Shown here: positions 33,397-41,392 of the stretch, piece after piece | Layout of the letters: each line of letters starts with the position of its first letter | Position numbering within the stretch: the stretch's first letter is position 1 | NCBI RefSeq assembly: GCF_003833015.1 | Contig: NZ_RJLQ01000002.1 | Coordinates: 62,001-126,000, forward strand | Length of the DNA stretch: 64,000 bases | Source of the DNA: Clostridium sp. E02 | GTDB taxonomy: Bacteria; Bacillota; Clostridia; Lachnospirales; Lachnospiraceae | Direction: 5' to 3' | Translations under genes and position numbers: made by a program | Notes under the pieces: model-generated | The model's input: only the letters and a program-made list of their open reading frames with translations | Database searches by the model: none | Told to the model about the DNA's origin: nothing

Positions 33397-33509
33397 GTGA
33401 TTTCTCTTCTTTTCTTTTTATTGTATCCATATCAAAGTGTAATAGAAAATCAAGGATCGCGCAAGTGATTTTACAAAATGGTAAGAAAATATTCACAAAC
33501 ATTCATTAT

Positions 33510-33538
33510 TTGTCCATAAAATCATGCTATTCTATTCT
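33510..33538 (+). promoter_or_regulatory. promoter of the DUF3810-mscS operon
   Basis: TTGTCC (33510-33515), a 17-base spacer and TATTCT (33533-33538), 51 bases before the start codon. Confidence 0.5.
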
Positions 33539-33588
33539 CATAAATGTCGAAGTGGGCAATCGTGAAAACTGCATTCGAGGTGACTAAT

Positions 33589-34689
33589 ATGGAAGACAAA
33601 AAAAGAAGATTGGATCCTATGCTTTTGATTGCATCGGGGCTTATGTTTGTATCAGCTCTGCTTGTTCAGATTCTGGCAAGATCCGTTCCAGGGTTTGGGG
33701 ATTGGTATGCCCTGCATGTATATCCTCTCCTAGTCGGAAGTGTGGGGCGTCTGTCCGGGCAAGTTCCGTTTGCATTAATCGAAATCATTTCCTATGTTCT
33801 GATTCTAGTGATATTCGTTGATATGATCCGCCATTTTAGGGAATGGAAACGTGGGCTGATCCGATTCGGATTCTTAATGACAGGGTTTTTCTTTCTATTT
33901 ACCTTTCAATGTGGGATTAATTATTATAGAAAACCTTTTTCTCATAGCAGTGGTTTGGAAGTCAGAAAATCCTCAAAAAAGGAACTAGCCAGACTTTGCC
34001 TTAAACTAACGGATGAGGTCAATGGACTAGTCGAACAAAAATTGCAGATAACAGACCAGAAAGTTATGAGAATGGAAAGCAGGGAAGCGATGAGTAAGCT
34101 TGGGGATTCTTATCCTCAGCTCGCAGGATACTATCCCCCTCCCAAACCATTGATTTGGTCTACGTTTTTTTCCATTCAAGAACTTTGTGGGCAGTATTCG
34201 CCTTTTACAGTGGAAGCTACTTATAATCGGTTCATGCCGGCATATAATATACCTCATACCCAGTGCCACGAGTTGTCTCATCTGCGCGGATTTATGAGAG
34301 AGGATGAGGCTAACTTTATTGGCTATCTCGCTTGTATTGGTTCCGATGATCCCTATTTTAATTACAGTGGGTATCTAACTGGATGGATTTATGCGACCAA
34401 TGCCTTGGCAGAGACCGACTGGACGGCATATCAAGAGGTCTGTGATCTTCTTGATGAACGGGCATGGAAAGACCTTAGGAAAAACAATGAATTTTGGAGC
34501 CAGTACCAGGGGAAGGCGTCAGAGGTATCCAATCGCCTTAATGACACGTATCTAAAAATAAACAGCCAGTCGGATGGCGTGGAAAGCTATGGAAGAGTGG
34601 TGGATTTGATGCTGGCTTATGATAGAACAAAAGAGTTAGGAACTTGTCAGCAAGAAAACAACAATAGTCAGGAGTTATGTTATGATTGA
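33589..34689 (+). CDS. DUF3810 membrane protein with zinc-protease-like motif
   Basis: A 366-residue protein with three hydrophobic segments in the first 115 residues (LLIASGLMFVSALLVQILA and two more). The remainder faces one side and carries THTQ-type CHELSHLRGFMREDEANFIGYLA (split here as CHELSHLRGF and EDEANFIGYLAC). HExxH plus a later ExxxxxxY/E pattern is that of a gluzincin-like zinc peptidase, as noted for DUF3810. The substrate is unknown. The ATG at 33589 follows GAGGTG by 7 bases. It overlaps the MscS gene by 8 bases, so the two are co-translated. Confidence 0.8.
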   Translation: MEDKKRRLDPMLLIASGLMFVSALLVQILARSVPGFGDWYALHVYPLLVGSVGRLSGQVPFALIEIISYVLILVIFVDMIRHFREWKRGLIRFGFLMTGFFFLFTFQCGINYYRKPFSHSSGLEVRKSSKKELARLCLKLTDEVNGLVEQKLQITDQKVMRMESREAMSKLGDSYPQLAGYYPPPKPLIWSTFFSIQELCGQYSPFTVEATYNRFMPAYNIPHTQCHELSHLRGFMREDEANFIGYLACIGSDDPYFNYSGYLTGWIYATNALAETDWTAYQEVCDLLDERAWKDLRKNNEFWSQYQGKASEVSNRLNDTYLKINSQSDGVESYGRVVDLMLAYDRTKELGTCQQENNNSQELCYD

Positions 34690-35593
34690 AACATTATTAA
34701 TACGTTCGGCACCAAAGGAAACCGTTGGTGTGATCGCCCAGGAAGTACAGGAAAATTTAGACCAGTTAAGACCCAATGTAGTGTTAGAAACCATCAAAGG
34801 CTGGGGACCGTCTTTGATTACATTCGGATTTAATGTATTATTAGCTTTGGTGATTTTCTTTATCGGGAGCCGTATGATTAAGATTTTGCGCAAGACGCTG
34901 GATCGTTCTTTTGCCCGGGTAGATATGGAGGTTAGTCTGCGAAAATTCTTGATTTCTGTAATCAATGCCGTAATGTATTGTCTTCTTTGCTTTGTTATCG
35001 CTGGCCAGATCGGAGTGAATGATGCATCTATCGTGGCATTATTAGGCTCTTCCAGTATCGCAATCGGTCTGGCGATCCAGGGAAGTCTGGCTAATTTTGC
35101 AGGTGGAGTTCTGATTTTACTGATGAAACCGTTCCGGGTTGGAGATTATATTCTATCCATTGGAGGGGAAGGTACCGTTTATACCATTGGTCTGGTATAT
35201 ACCATATTGACGACTCCAGATAATAAGCAGATTGTTATCCCCAATGGAACCTTGTCGAACTCCCCATTGACCAACGTAACTGCTATGGACAAGCGGCGGT
35301 TAGATATTTTGGTGGGGATCGGATACAATTCGGACTTAAAGAAAGCGAAGAAGGTGCTGTCGGAGATTTTTCATAGCCAGCTTGAGATTTTAAAGGATGA
35401 ACCGATTGATATTTTCGTCAGTGAACTGGCAGATAGTACAGTAACCATCGGAGCAAGAGGTTGGACCGCTGTAGAGGATTACTGGACCACACGTTGGGAA
35501 ATTTTGGAACGAGTGAAATTGGGATTCGATGAAGCAGGGATTGAGATTCCCTTTAATCAGTTGGATGTGCATATTAGAGGAGCAGAAGAATAG
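34682..35593 (+). CDS. mscS: MscS family mechanosensitive channel
   Basis: A 303-residue small-conductance mechanosensitive channel that opens under membrane tension to release solutes. Three hydrophobic segments lie in about 40-150, the pore helix being SIAIGLAIQGSLANFAGGVLILL, read as two parts around GSLANFAGG. The beta domain PFRVGDYILSIGGEGTVYTI and the C-terminal cytoplasmic cage follow. The length is that of E. coli MscS. It is translationally coupled to the DUF3810 gene and ends at a strong terminator. Confidence 0.9.
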   Translation: MIETLLIRSAPKETVGVIAQEVQENLDQLRPNVVLETIKGWGPSLITFGFNVLLALVIFFIGSRMIKILRKTLDRSFARVDMEVSLRKFLISVINAVMYCLLCFVIAGQIGVNDASIVALLGSSSIAIGLAIQGSLANFAGGVLILLMKPFRVGDYILSIGGEGTVYTIGLVYTILTTPDNKQIVIPNGTLSNSPLTNVTAMDKRRLDILVGIGYNSDLKKAKKVLSEIFHSQLEILKDEPIDIFVSELADSTVTIGARGWTAVEDYWTTRWEILERVKLGFDEAGIEIPFNQLDVHIRGAEE

Positions 35594-35640
35594 AAGGAAA
35601 AAGGAATCTGAGGTCTCAGATTCCTTTTTCCTTCTATTTT
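35591..35640. terminator. bidirectional terminator, perfect 22-bp stem
   Basis: The sequence from 35591 to 35612 is repeated in perfect inverted form at 35615-35636, only two bases apart. Purine-rich on the left and T-rich on the right, it overlaps both the mscS stop and the stop of the convergent SIMPL gene. Confidence 0.85.
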
Positions 35641-36383
35641 AATTCATAAGATATTTTTACACTGGCCTGAACACTGATCTGACCTGGTTCAACCGCCATT
35701 TCTTTTGACAATAGTCCAGTGTCTGCCTTGGTATTTTCGTAGGCATTATACCGAGCTGGACTATAGGAACTAAGTTCTTCGATGGATATTACTTCTCCAA
35801 GCGTTTTGCCGCTGGCACTTGCCATGGCCTGTGCCTTTGTCTTTGCTGATTCAATTGCTTTTTTTAATGCTTCCTGGTAACTTTCATCGTACTTACTCGA
35901 TAGATAAGATACATTGCTAATGCTGTTGATCCCTGCTTCTATGGAAGAGGAGATTAAGGTTCCCACTTGATCCATGGGGATATCAGACACAACGATACTT
36001 GTACGCATCTGGTATCCGGTTATTTTCTGGCCGTCTGACCAATCATAATTTGGCTGAAGTCCATAGTTGGTTGTTTGGATGGAAGTTTCTGCAATCCCAG
36101 AATCCTTCAAAAAGGTAATAACCTTATTCAGATCTTCGCTGTTTTTCTCTTGTACTGATTTTGGATCAGCCGCTTCAGAGGAAACACCATAGTTGATCTC
36201 TGCTTTATCTGGAACTGTCTTTACTACTTCTTCGCTTTGAACCTGAATGCTTTTGTTGACTGTTGCTGTATATGAACCATTGGTTGCGGGGACTAAAGAA
36301 CCACTTGTCTGTGCGCACGCGGTTAGGCTGAGCGCGGATGCTGCGATGACGGCAACCGCAACGGGTCTAATGATTTTTCTCAT
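35634..36383 (-). CDS. SIMPL domain (DUF541) lipoprotein
   Basis: A 249-residue exported protein. The signal ends in the lipobox LTACAQTS with the cysteine at about 23. The SIMPL domain spans about 45-249: IQVQSEEVVKTVPDKAEINY, GYQMRTSIVV and AIESAKTKAQAMASASGKTLG. Related BP26/YggE proteins form ring-shaped oligomers at the cell surface and are linked to oxidative stress, but no reaction is known. It follows the anchored Ig-like protein gene after 18 bases and likely shares its transcript. Confidence 0.87.
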   Translation of the reverse strand: MRKIIRPVAVAVIAASALSLTACAQTSGSLVPATNGSYTATVNKSIQVQSEEVVKTVPDKAEINYGVSSEAADPKSVQEKNSEDLNKVITFLKDSGIAETSIQTTNYGLQPNYDWSDGQKITGYQMRTSIVVSDIPMDQVGTLISSSIEAGINSISNVSYLSSKYDESYQEALKKAIESAKTKAQAMASASGKTLGEVISIEELSSYSPARYNAYENTKADTGLLSKEMAVEPGQISVQASVKISYELK

Positions 36384-36401
36384 AATTAATTCCTCCTTTT
36401 C

Positions 36402-37097
36402 CTATTGTTCTTCTTCGCTGTTCATCTCTTCTTCTTCAAAACTATCGCCCTTTGGAGTGATGGCGATATGAAATTCATTGCCCACCATATCTTTCGCCGA
36501 TATGGTCAGTTTCTTCTTTTTAATCTCGAATGAAATAAGACCCGAACGTCGATCAATCGAAAGTGGAAGAATCATGGGATCCTTATCATCGGAAGCGGAT
36601 ATAGACGAGTAATCCACACCGGACTGAGAGTCCTCTAAGCGGAAAGAGAAGATTCCTTCTTCATTCAGCTTGTCCTTCATAATAGGGGCAGTATCATCCA
36701 ATACACTCACCTGTTCATCTAATACAGTCTTCATCTTGTTAAAACCAATCACCTGAACATTAAGGAGTCCGTTGTTATGTAAAACTGCTGAATAGGTTTT
36801 GGAACCAGTTTTCGTTAAATCAATTGCTGTTCCATCTAAAGTTGCGACTATAGACTTTTGAGGAAGTAAGGATTTTATCTTTAATTCGAAGCTTGTCGTT
36901 GTATAGTCACTGCTTTCTAAAACAGTAAGTTCAGCCTTTGGCTTTGAAGTAACCAGAAAAAAAATCAAACCATTAAAAACAAGAAAAGGAAGAACATAAT
37001 ACAGAAGAATTGAAAGAAAACCACCCTGTCCGTTCCGTCGGTTGCCAACACTTTTGCCACGGTGGCTTGACCTGTATTGATTATTATACTGATTCAT
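36402..37097 (-). CDS. membrane-anchored protein with Ig-like extracellular domain
   Basis: A 231-residue protein. A basic, glutamine/asparagine-rich tail (MNQYNNQYRSSHRGKS) precedes one membrane segment (about 27-50: LSILLYYVLPFLVFNGLIFFL). The outside part is beta-rich with two Ig-like repeats (VATLDGTAIDLTKTGSKTYS; then DDTAPIMKD) and ends in an acidic EEEEMNSEEEQ tail. The family is not one I can name. The ATG at 37097 follows AGGAGG by 11 bases; the open frame starts 14 codons earlier. It precedes the SIMPL lipoprotein gene. Confidence 0.65.
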   Translation of the reverse strand: MNQYNNQYRSSHRGKSVGNRRNGQGGFLSILLYYVLPFLVFNGLIFFLVTSKPKAELTVLESSDYTTTSFELKIKSLLPQKSIVATLDGTAIDLTKTGSKTYSAVLHNNGLLNVQVIGFNKMKTVLDEQVSVLDDTAPIMKDKLNEEGIFSFRLEDSQSGVDYSSISASDDKDPMILPLSIDRRSGLISFEIKKKKLTISAKDMVGNEFHIAITPKGDSFEEEEMNSEEEQ

Positions 37098-37273
37098 TTG
37101 ATTCCATTTCCTCCTGATGATATTTACGTCTCCTAGCATAGCAGAAAATGTATTATCTTACAAGAATATGTTCTAAATCGTAATAAATTAATTTATTCTT
37201 AAACAATGCCGTATTTACGCATGTTTCTAGGAGGTGATTTTAGGGATTGATTCCATAGATCTATTGTTTTCTA

Positions 37274-37302
37274 TTGTGAGTCATATAAGAATATGGTACA
37301 AT
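37274..37302 (+). promoter_or_regulatory. promoter before the cell-wall repeat protein
   Basis: TTGTGA (37274-37279), a 17-base spacer and TACAAT (37297-37302). Confidence 0.55.
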
Positions 37303-37353
37303 TTTACTGGCTAGAAAATTATCACAATAATCGATCATAAGATGGGGGATAAG

Positions 37354-38055
37354 ATGAAAAAATTGATATTGGCTTTATTGCTTCTTTGTTTGTTAAATCC
37401 AATCGTCAGTTATGCTGAAACCTGGGTACAGGATTCCACTGGCTGGCAATATGTATTAGATAATGGTGAGACACTCAAAGACACTTGGTGGTATGATGTT
37501 TCGACTCGAATCGATTATCATTTCGATTCAAATGGATATATGCAAACAGGGTATATTACTATTGATGGAAAAGAATTCTATTTTGATGAATCAGGAGCAA
37601 AGGTAAGAAATTCAGCTCTTCCGGATGGGCGGGCAACGGATGGGAATGGAGTCATTTTTGATAATTTTAATGATGGTCTAACCTATATGTTTGTGGCTGC
37701 TTCGGATATCCAGATTGGAAAATGTAAGGTTGTGGTAGTGGCAATTAAGAATGAATGTGATAAAAAATTTACGGTTAATTCAAAAAGTGGTTTGGTCAAT
37801 TCAAAAGATGGGACTCATCAAAGATTATATTTATATGATGTGAAAGAAAAGAAATTTTATGACGAAAAGAGAGTGAATCCAAACGAAACGGTTACTCTTT
37901 CATTCGTCGCCTCCGATTTATCTGAATTTCAAGTAAGTGATATTGACTATGTTCCCATTATGATTGAGTACAATGGAAAGAAGATAAAAAGCATATCAAG
38001 TATTCAGGATGGGTATCGACATCACTTTTCTTCGCAAAGGATTAATGAGTTATAG
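37354..38055 (+). CDS. secreted protein with cell-wall-binding repeats
   Basis: A 233-residue exported protein. The signal peptide (MKKLILALLLLCLLNPIVSYAE) is followed by two choline-binding-like aromatic repeats at about 22-80 (GWQYVLDNGETLKDTWWYD and GYITIDGKEFYFDESG). The rest (about 95-233) is a beta-rich domain resembling the DUF4352/Ig-like type: IKNECDKKFTVNSKSGLV, ending in NPNETVTLSFV. The repeats should hold it on wall polymers; the role of the second part is unknown. The ATG at 37354 follows GGGGGA by 5 bases. Confidence 0.72.
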   Translation: MKKLILALLLLCLLNPIVSYAETWVQDSTGWQYVLDNGETLKDTWWYDVSTRIDYHFDSNGYMQTGYITIDGKEFYFDESGAKVRNSALPDGRATDGNGVIFDNFNDGLTYMFVAASDIQIGKCKVVVVAIKNECDKKFTVNSKSGLVNSKDGTHQRLYLYDVKEKKFYDEKRVNPNETVTLSFVASDLSEFQVSDIDYVPIMIEYNGKKIKSISSIQDGYRHHFSSQRINEL

Positions 38056-38106
38056 GATGAAATTCCCATGACGTATATTGATACATTAAAAAAAAGGAGA
38101 TTCAGT

Positions 38107-38670
38107 ATGGTCGAGAAAGCAGTTGCATTTGCAACCAGATGCCATGCGGGAACCTATCGGAAAGGGACACGGATTCCCTATATCGTTCATCCGTTAGAAA
38201 CCGCAGTGATTACCTCGATGATGACAAAAGAGGAGGATATGATTTGCGCCGCATTGCTTCATGATGTAGTGGAGGATGCTGGGGTTACAAAAGACCAGCT
38301 TTCCAAGGAATTTGGTGTTCATGTGGCACAACTTGTCATGGATGAAACCGAGGATAAAACAAAAAGCTGGAAAGAGCGTAAATGTAACACCCTAAATCAT
38401 TTGAAATTTGCATCAAGAGAAGGGAAAATTCTTGTTTTGGCAGACAAACTGAGCAATCTAAGAACCACGGCAAGGGATTATCTACTCCTTGGAGATGAGA
38501 TATGGGATCGGTTTCATGAAAAAGATAGGAATCAGCATGCCTGGTATTATGTGGGAGTTTTGGAATGTTTGACAGAGTTAGAGGATTATCCGGCTTATGA
38601 AGAGTATCGGAATCTTTGTAAGCTGGTATTTGGACAAGAACTAGAAAGAAAAAAACGACTGGATCAGTAA
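38107..38670 (+). CDS. HD-domain hydrolase, RelA/SpoT hydrolase-like
   Basis: A 187-residue HD-family protein resembling the stand-alone (p)ppGpp hydrolase half of RelA/SpoT. It shows AFATRCHAGTYRKGTRIPYI followed by HP, the HD pair in CAALLHDVVEDAGVT with the ED dyad, and the distal aspartate in VLADKLSNLRTTARD. These residues bind Mn and cut the 3' diphosphate in that family. No synthetase domain follows, so it would be a small alarmone hydrolase or another nucleotide phosphohydrolase. The ATG at 38107 follows AAAGGAG by 8 bases; ATG 38068 is an alternative with a weaker site. Confidence 0.8.
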   Translation: MVEKAVAFATRCHAGTYRKGTRIPYIVHPLETAVITSMMTKEEDMICAALLHDVVEDAGVTKDQLSKEFGVHVAQLVMDETEDKTKSWKERKCNTLNHLKFASREGKILVLADKLSNLRTTARDYLLLGDEIWDRFHEKDRNQHAWYYVGVLECLTELEDYPAYEEYRNLCKLVFGQELERKKRLDQ

Positions 38671-38687
38671 TCTCAGTCGTTTTTTCT
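38650..38687. terminator. bidirectional terminator between the HD gene and mgsA
   Basis: AAAAACGACTG and CAGTCGTTTTT pair around a 12-base loop between convergent genes, the right arm running into T residues. Confidence 0.8.
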
Positions 38688-38690
38688 GGT

Positions 38691-39167
38691 CTATAATGAA
38701 TTTGCACGGTCCGTAATGTTTTTATTAAAATTAATAATCTGATGTTCATATGTGGTTTGCATCAGTGGGGAGGTAATGATAAAGTCAGCCGTCGCTCTGG
38801 TGTTAGCCATAGGGATATCATAAACCTGGGAAATACGAAGCAGTGCCTTCACGTCTGGATCATGAGGCTGTGCTGTCAGCGGATCTGAAAAAAAGATAAC
38901 CAGATCAATTCTTCCCTCTACAATCTTAGCACCTATTTGTTGATCTCCGCCTAATGGACCACTGTTATAACCCTTAACCATAAGACCTGTATGGTCTGTA
39001 ATCATACGGGCGGTTGTACCTGTTCCGCAGAGAGAATGTTCTTTTAAAATTTCTTTGTGTTCGATACACCATTCAATCAGAGCCGTTTTTTCGTTGTCAT
39101 GAGCAATCAGAGCAATGTTTTTTTTCTTTTGCAGCGTGAGTGTAATAAAATCTTCCTGTAACATCAT
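38691..39167 (-). CDS. mgsA: methylglyoxal synthase
   Basis: A 158-residue enzyme that converts dihydroxyacetone phosphate into methylglyoxal and phosphate. Seen are NIALIAHDNEKTALIEWC, the phosphate-binding GTGTTARMI, the loop YNSGPLGGDQQIGAKI with catalytic aspartate, and DLVIFFSDPLTAQPHDPDV with the second aspartate and histidine. NTRATADFIITSPL closes the fold. Length is standard. AGGAGG lies 4 bases before the first of two adjacent ATGs. The pathway relieves sugar-phosphate stress. Confidence 0.93.
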   Translation of the reverse strand: MMLQEDFITLTLQKKKNIALIAHDNEKTALIEWCIEHKEILKEHSLCGTGTTARMITDHTGLMVKGYNSGPLGGDQQIGAKIVEGRIDLVIFFSDPLTAQPHDPDVKALLRISQVYDIPMANTRATADFIITSPLMQTTYEHQIINFNKNITDRANSL

Positions 39168-39210
39168 GTTCCTCCTATGGATAAAAAGTTATATGGTAAT
39201 TTGATAAAAC

Positions 39211-40413
39211 CTAATTGGGCATAACAGTCTGCAGAGAATAGGTGATAGATAAGTCTTTTCTTGAATACTCTTTCTTGAAATTATGAATGATCCGTTTTAA
39301 AACCATCTCTCCATTCTCGTAAGTCGCCGTAGGCAGAAGCATCAGATACTGGCTTACACTGTACCGGCTATAAACATCTCCCCTTCTAAGGGAGTTCCGG
39401 ATCGATTCTCCAAGCTCGTCCATAGCTCGAGTTTGAACGGCTGGTTTTAACAGCTCGCCCTTTAAATTACTGATTGTTACAAGGCATAAGAAAATAGAAT
39501 CTCCGGTTCGCTCGATGGCTCGGGTCTCCAGTTGATAAATGTCTCGAAACACAGAAGCTTCACAGCAAAAAGCACCTTTGTTTGTAGCACCGTCCAGTAA
39601 TATCTCCCGAATGGTACTAAGATCCATGGTAATTCCATGCTTTTTATCGCTGATCATCTTGTATAACTCTTTAAAACGAATGGATGGGGTAACCGCAAAT
39701 TCATTGTAGAACAAGTCATTGACCCGCTTATAATGTTCAATAGATTTTAATTGATTCCCACTTTGATAAAGGGCATAGATTAGATAATAATGGGCATCCT
39801 CTCCGTATGGATCGATGGAAATTGTCTTCTGACAGACATCAATCATGGTTGGATAATCCTTGTTTTCATCCAAAATCATCAACGTACGCTTCACTAACTT
39901 CTGATACAAGGTATGATAATACGTATGAATGGGGACCACCCAGGATTCCCACTCAGATTTTGGGAGAAAATTCCCTTTGTATAAGGAAAATGCTTCTAGT
40001 AACAGATGCAAACGATCCTCATCACTTAGATCTGGTTGTTCTGACTGAAGACATAGATCCTCAAACCGGTCCGTATCACAGACGGTAACCAGTTCTTTCG
40101 TCCAACCGTACGCCTTCCGGTTTTGAAAAATCAGTTCTTGCGTAGGATAACCAAGTGGCTCTAAAAGTTTACGAACGCGAAACATCAGTGTCTTTAAGGC
40201 ACCGGCTGGGTTGTTGCTGCTGCTTTCATCTCTCCAGAATAGATCGATCAGTTCATCGACGGGGATATCACGTCCCCGAAAGGTAATCAAATACTCTAAA
40301 AGGCTCCAGGGCTTTTTTGCCTGATTATTCTGGTCTAAAATTTTCTGGTTTCCAATTGTTACAGAAAACCCACCTAACATACTTACATAAATTACAGATT
40401 CTAAGTTTTTCAT
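39211..40413 (-). CDS. BTAD-type transcriptional regulator with degenerate nucleotide-cyclase-like C-terminus
   Basis: A 400-residue regulator. Residues 10-105 form a winged helix of the OmpR/SARP type (VSMLGGFSVTIGNQKILDQN). Residues 110-255 are a bacterial transcriptional activation domain of TPR-like helices (CQKTISIDPYGEDAHYYLIY). The C-terminus (about 270-400) reads like a GGDEF/cyclase fold without catalytic residues: SVFRDIYQLETRAIERTGDS and RGDVYSRYSVSQYLMLLP. The ATG at 40413 has GGAG 8 bases upstream; another ATG is 5 codons earlier. It is divergent from the sortase gene and may control it. The inducing signal is unknown. Confidence 0.78.
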   Translation of the reverse strand: MKNLESVIYVSMLGGFSVTIGNQKILDQNNQAKKPWSLLEYLITFRGRDIPVDELIDLFWRDESSSNNPAGALKTLMFRVRKLLEPLGYPTQELIFQNRKAYGWTKELVTVCDTDRFEDLCLQSEQPDLSDEDRLHLLLEAFSLYKGNFLPKSEWESWVVPIHTYYHTLYQKLVKRTLMILDENKDYPTMIDVCQKTISIDPYGEDAHYYLIYALYQSGNQLKSIEHYKRVNDLFYNEFAVTPSIRFKELYKMISDKKHGITMDLSTIREILLDGATNKGAFCCEASVFRDIYQLETRAIERTGDSIFLCLVTISNLKGELLKPAVQTRAMDELGESIRNSLRRGDVYSRYSVSQYLMLLPTATYENGEMVLKRIIHNFKKEYSRKDLSITYSLQTVMPN

Positions 40414-40490
40414 ATATATCTCCAACATAACGTTTTCTTACCTTAGTATATAAAAAAAATGCTTAAAAGTCTAGCAAAGCTTATAAAAGA

Positions 40491-40519
40491 TTGAGATTTT
40501 TGGTGAAAACAGTTATAAT
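40491..40519 (+). promoter_or_regulatory. promoter of the sortase gene
   Basis: TTGAGA (40491-40496), a 17-base spacer and TATAAT (40514-40519), 37 bases before the ATG. Confidence 0.7.
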
Positions 40520-40555
40520 TGAGAGAATAAAAAGGGAGGAAAAGGGAAAAAACGC

Positions 40556-41317
40556 ATGAATAAAAGGAAGTTGACTTTTACCGTGTTCATAGGTCTGATT
40601 TTGCTGTTTTTGACGGGGGTTGGTATGATTTATTCCGATTATCGAACCAGATCAAAGGCGAAACAGGAATATGAGAGTCTGGCACAGATTGTTAAAGAAG
40701 CGAGACAGGAAGAGGAAACAAAAGAAATAAAGGAAACCAAGGAAGAATCCAGTGCCCCTTATGTTTCTCCCATTCCGTTTGATCAGTTGGAACAGATTAA
40801 TCCAGATATCGTTGGCTGGCTAAAGATAGAAGATACAGCAATTGATTATCCAATTGTGCAGACGGATAATAATGAAACCTATCTGGAAACAGATTTTACT
40901 CAAAAGAAAAATAAGGTAGGGGCTATTTATCTTGATTACCAGTGTGAATCCGATTTTTCCGGCAGACATAATATACTATATGGGCACAATAGGAAGGACG
41001 GGACGATGTTTCAGGACATCATTCAATACAAAGACGAGACCTTTTTTAAAAATCATCAGAATATCATTGTATACACAAAAAATAGGGAGTACCATCTGCG
41101 CCCAATTACCGTACTCTATGCGGATGCATCGGGAATTCGCAGACAGACCAGATTTGATACCATGGAATCTTTTTATGCGTATACCAAGGAGATGACAAAG
41201 GGGGGAATGTTTTTAAAGGAATCCGATCTTCCTGTGGAAACCCTGTGGTCTTTTATAACCTGCAGTTATGAATTTGAAGATGCTAGGACCATATTGTACG
41301 CAGCTTTGGTGCCTTAA
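40556..41317 (+). CDS. srtB: class B sortase
   Basis: A 253-residue membrane-anchored transpeptidase that links proteins to peptidoglycan. An N-terminal membrane segment (about 7-25) and a glutamate-rich spacer precede the sortase barrel. The catalytic triad is complete: H144 in ILYGHNRKDGTMF, C236 in WSFITCSYEFEDAR and R244 in the same segment. The helix around YKDETFFKNHQNI is typical of class B. No NPQTN-like substrate gene lies beside it, so its clients are elsewhere. It is divergent from the BTAD regulator. Confidence 0.9.
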   Translation: MNKRKLTFTVFIGLILLFLTGVGMIYSDYRTRSKAKQEYESLAQIVKEARQEEETKEIKETKEESSAPYVSPIPFDQLEQINPDIVGWLKIEDTAIDYPIVQTDNNETYLETDFTQKKNKVGAIYLDYQCESDFSGRHNILYGHNRKDGTMFQDIIQYKDETFFKNHQNIIVYTKNREYHLRPITVLYADASGIRRQTRFDTMESFYAYTKEMTKGGMFLKESDLPVETLWSFITCSYEFEDARTILYAALVP

Positions 41318-41318
41318 A

Positions 41319-41347
41319 TTGAAAATAAATTAAAATTGTGTTATATT
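41319..41347 (+). promoter_or_regulatory. promoter of glmM
   Basis: TTGAAA (41319-41324), a 17-base spacer and TATATT (41342-41347). Confidence 0.55.
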
Positions 41348-41392
41348 ACATATAATTCTGTAGGAACTACAGACAGGTCAAAGGAGATTAAT

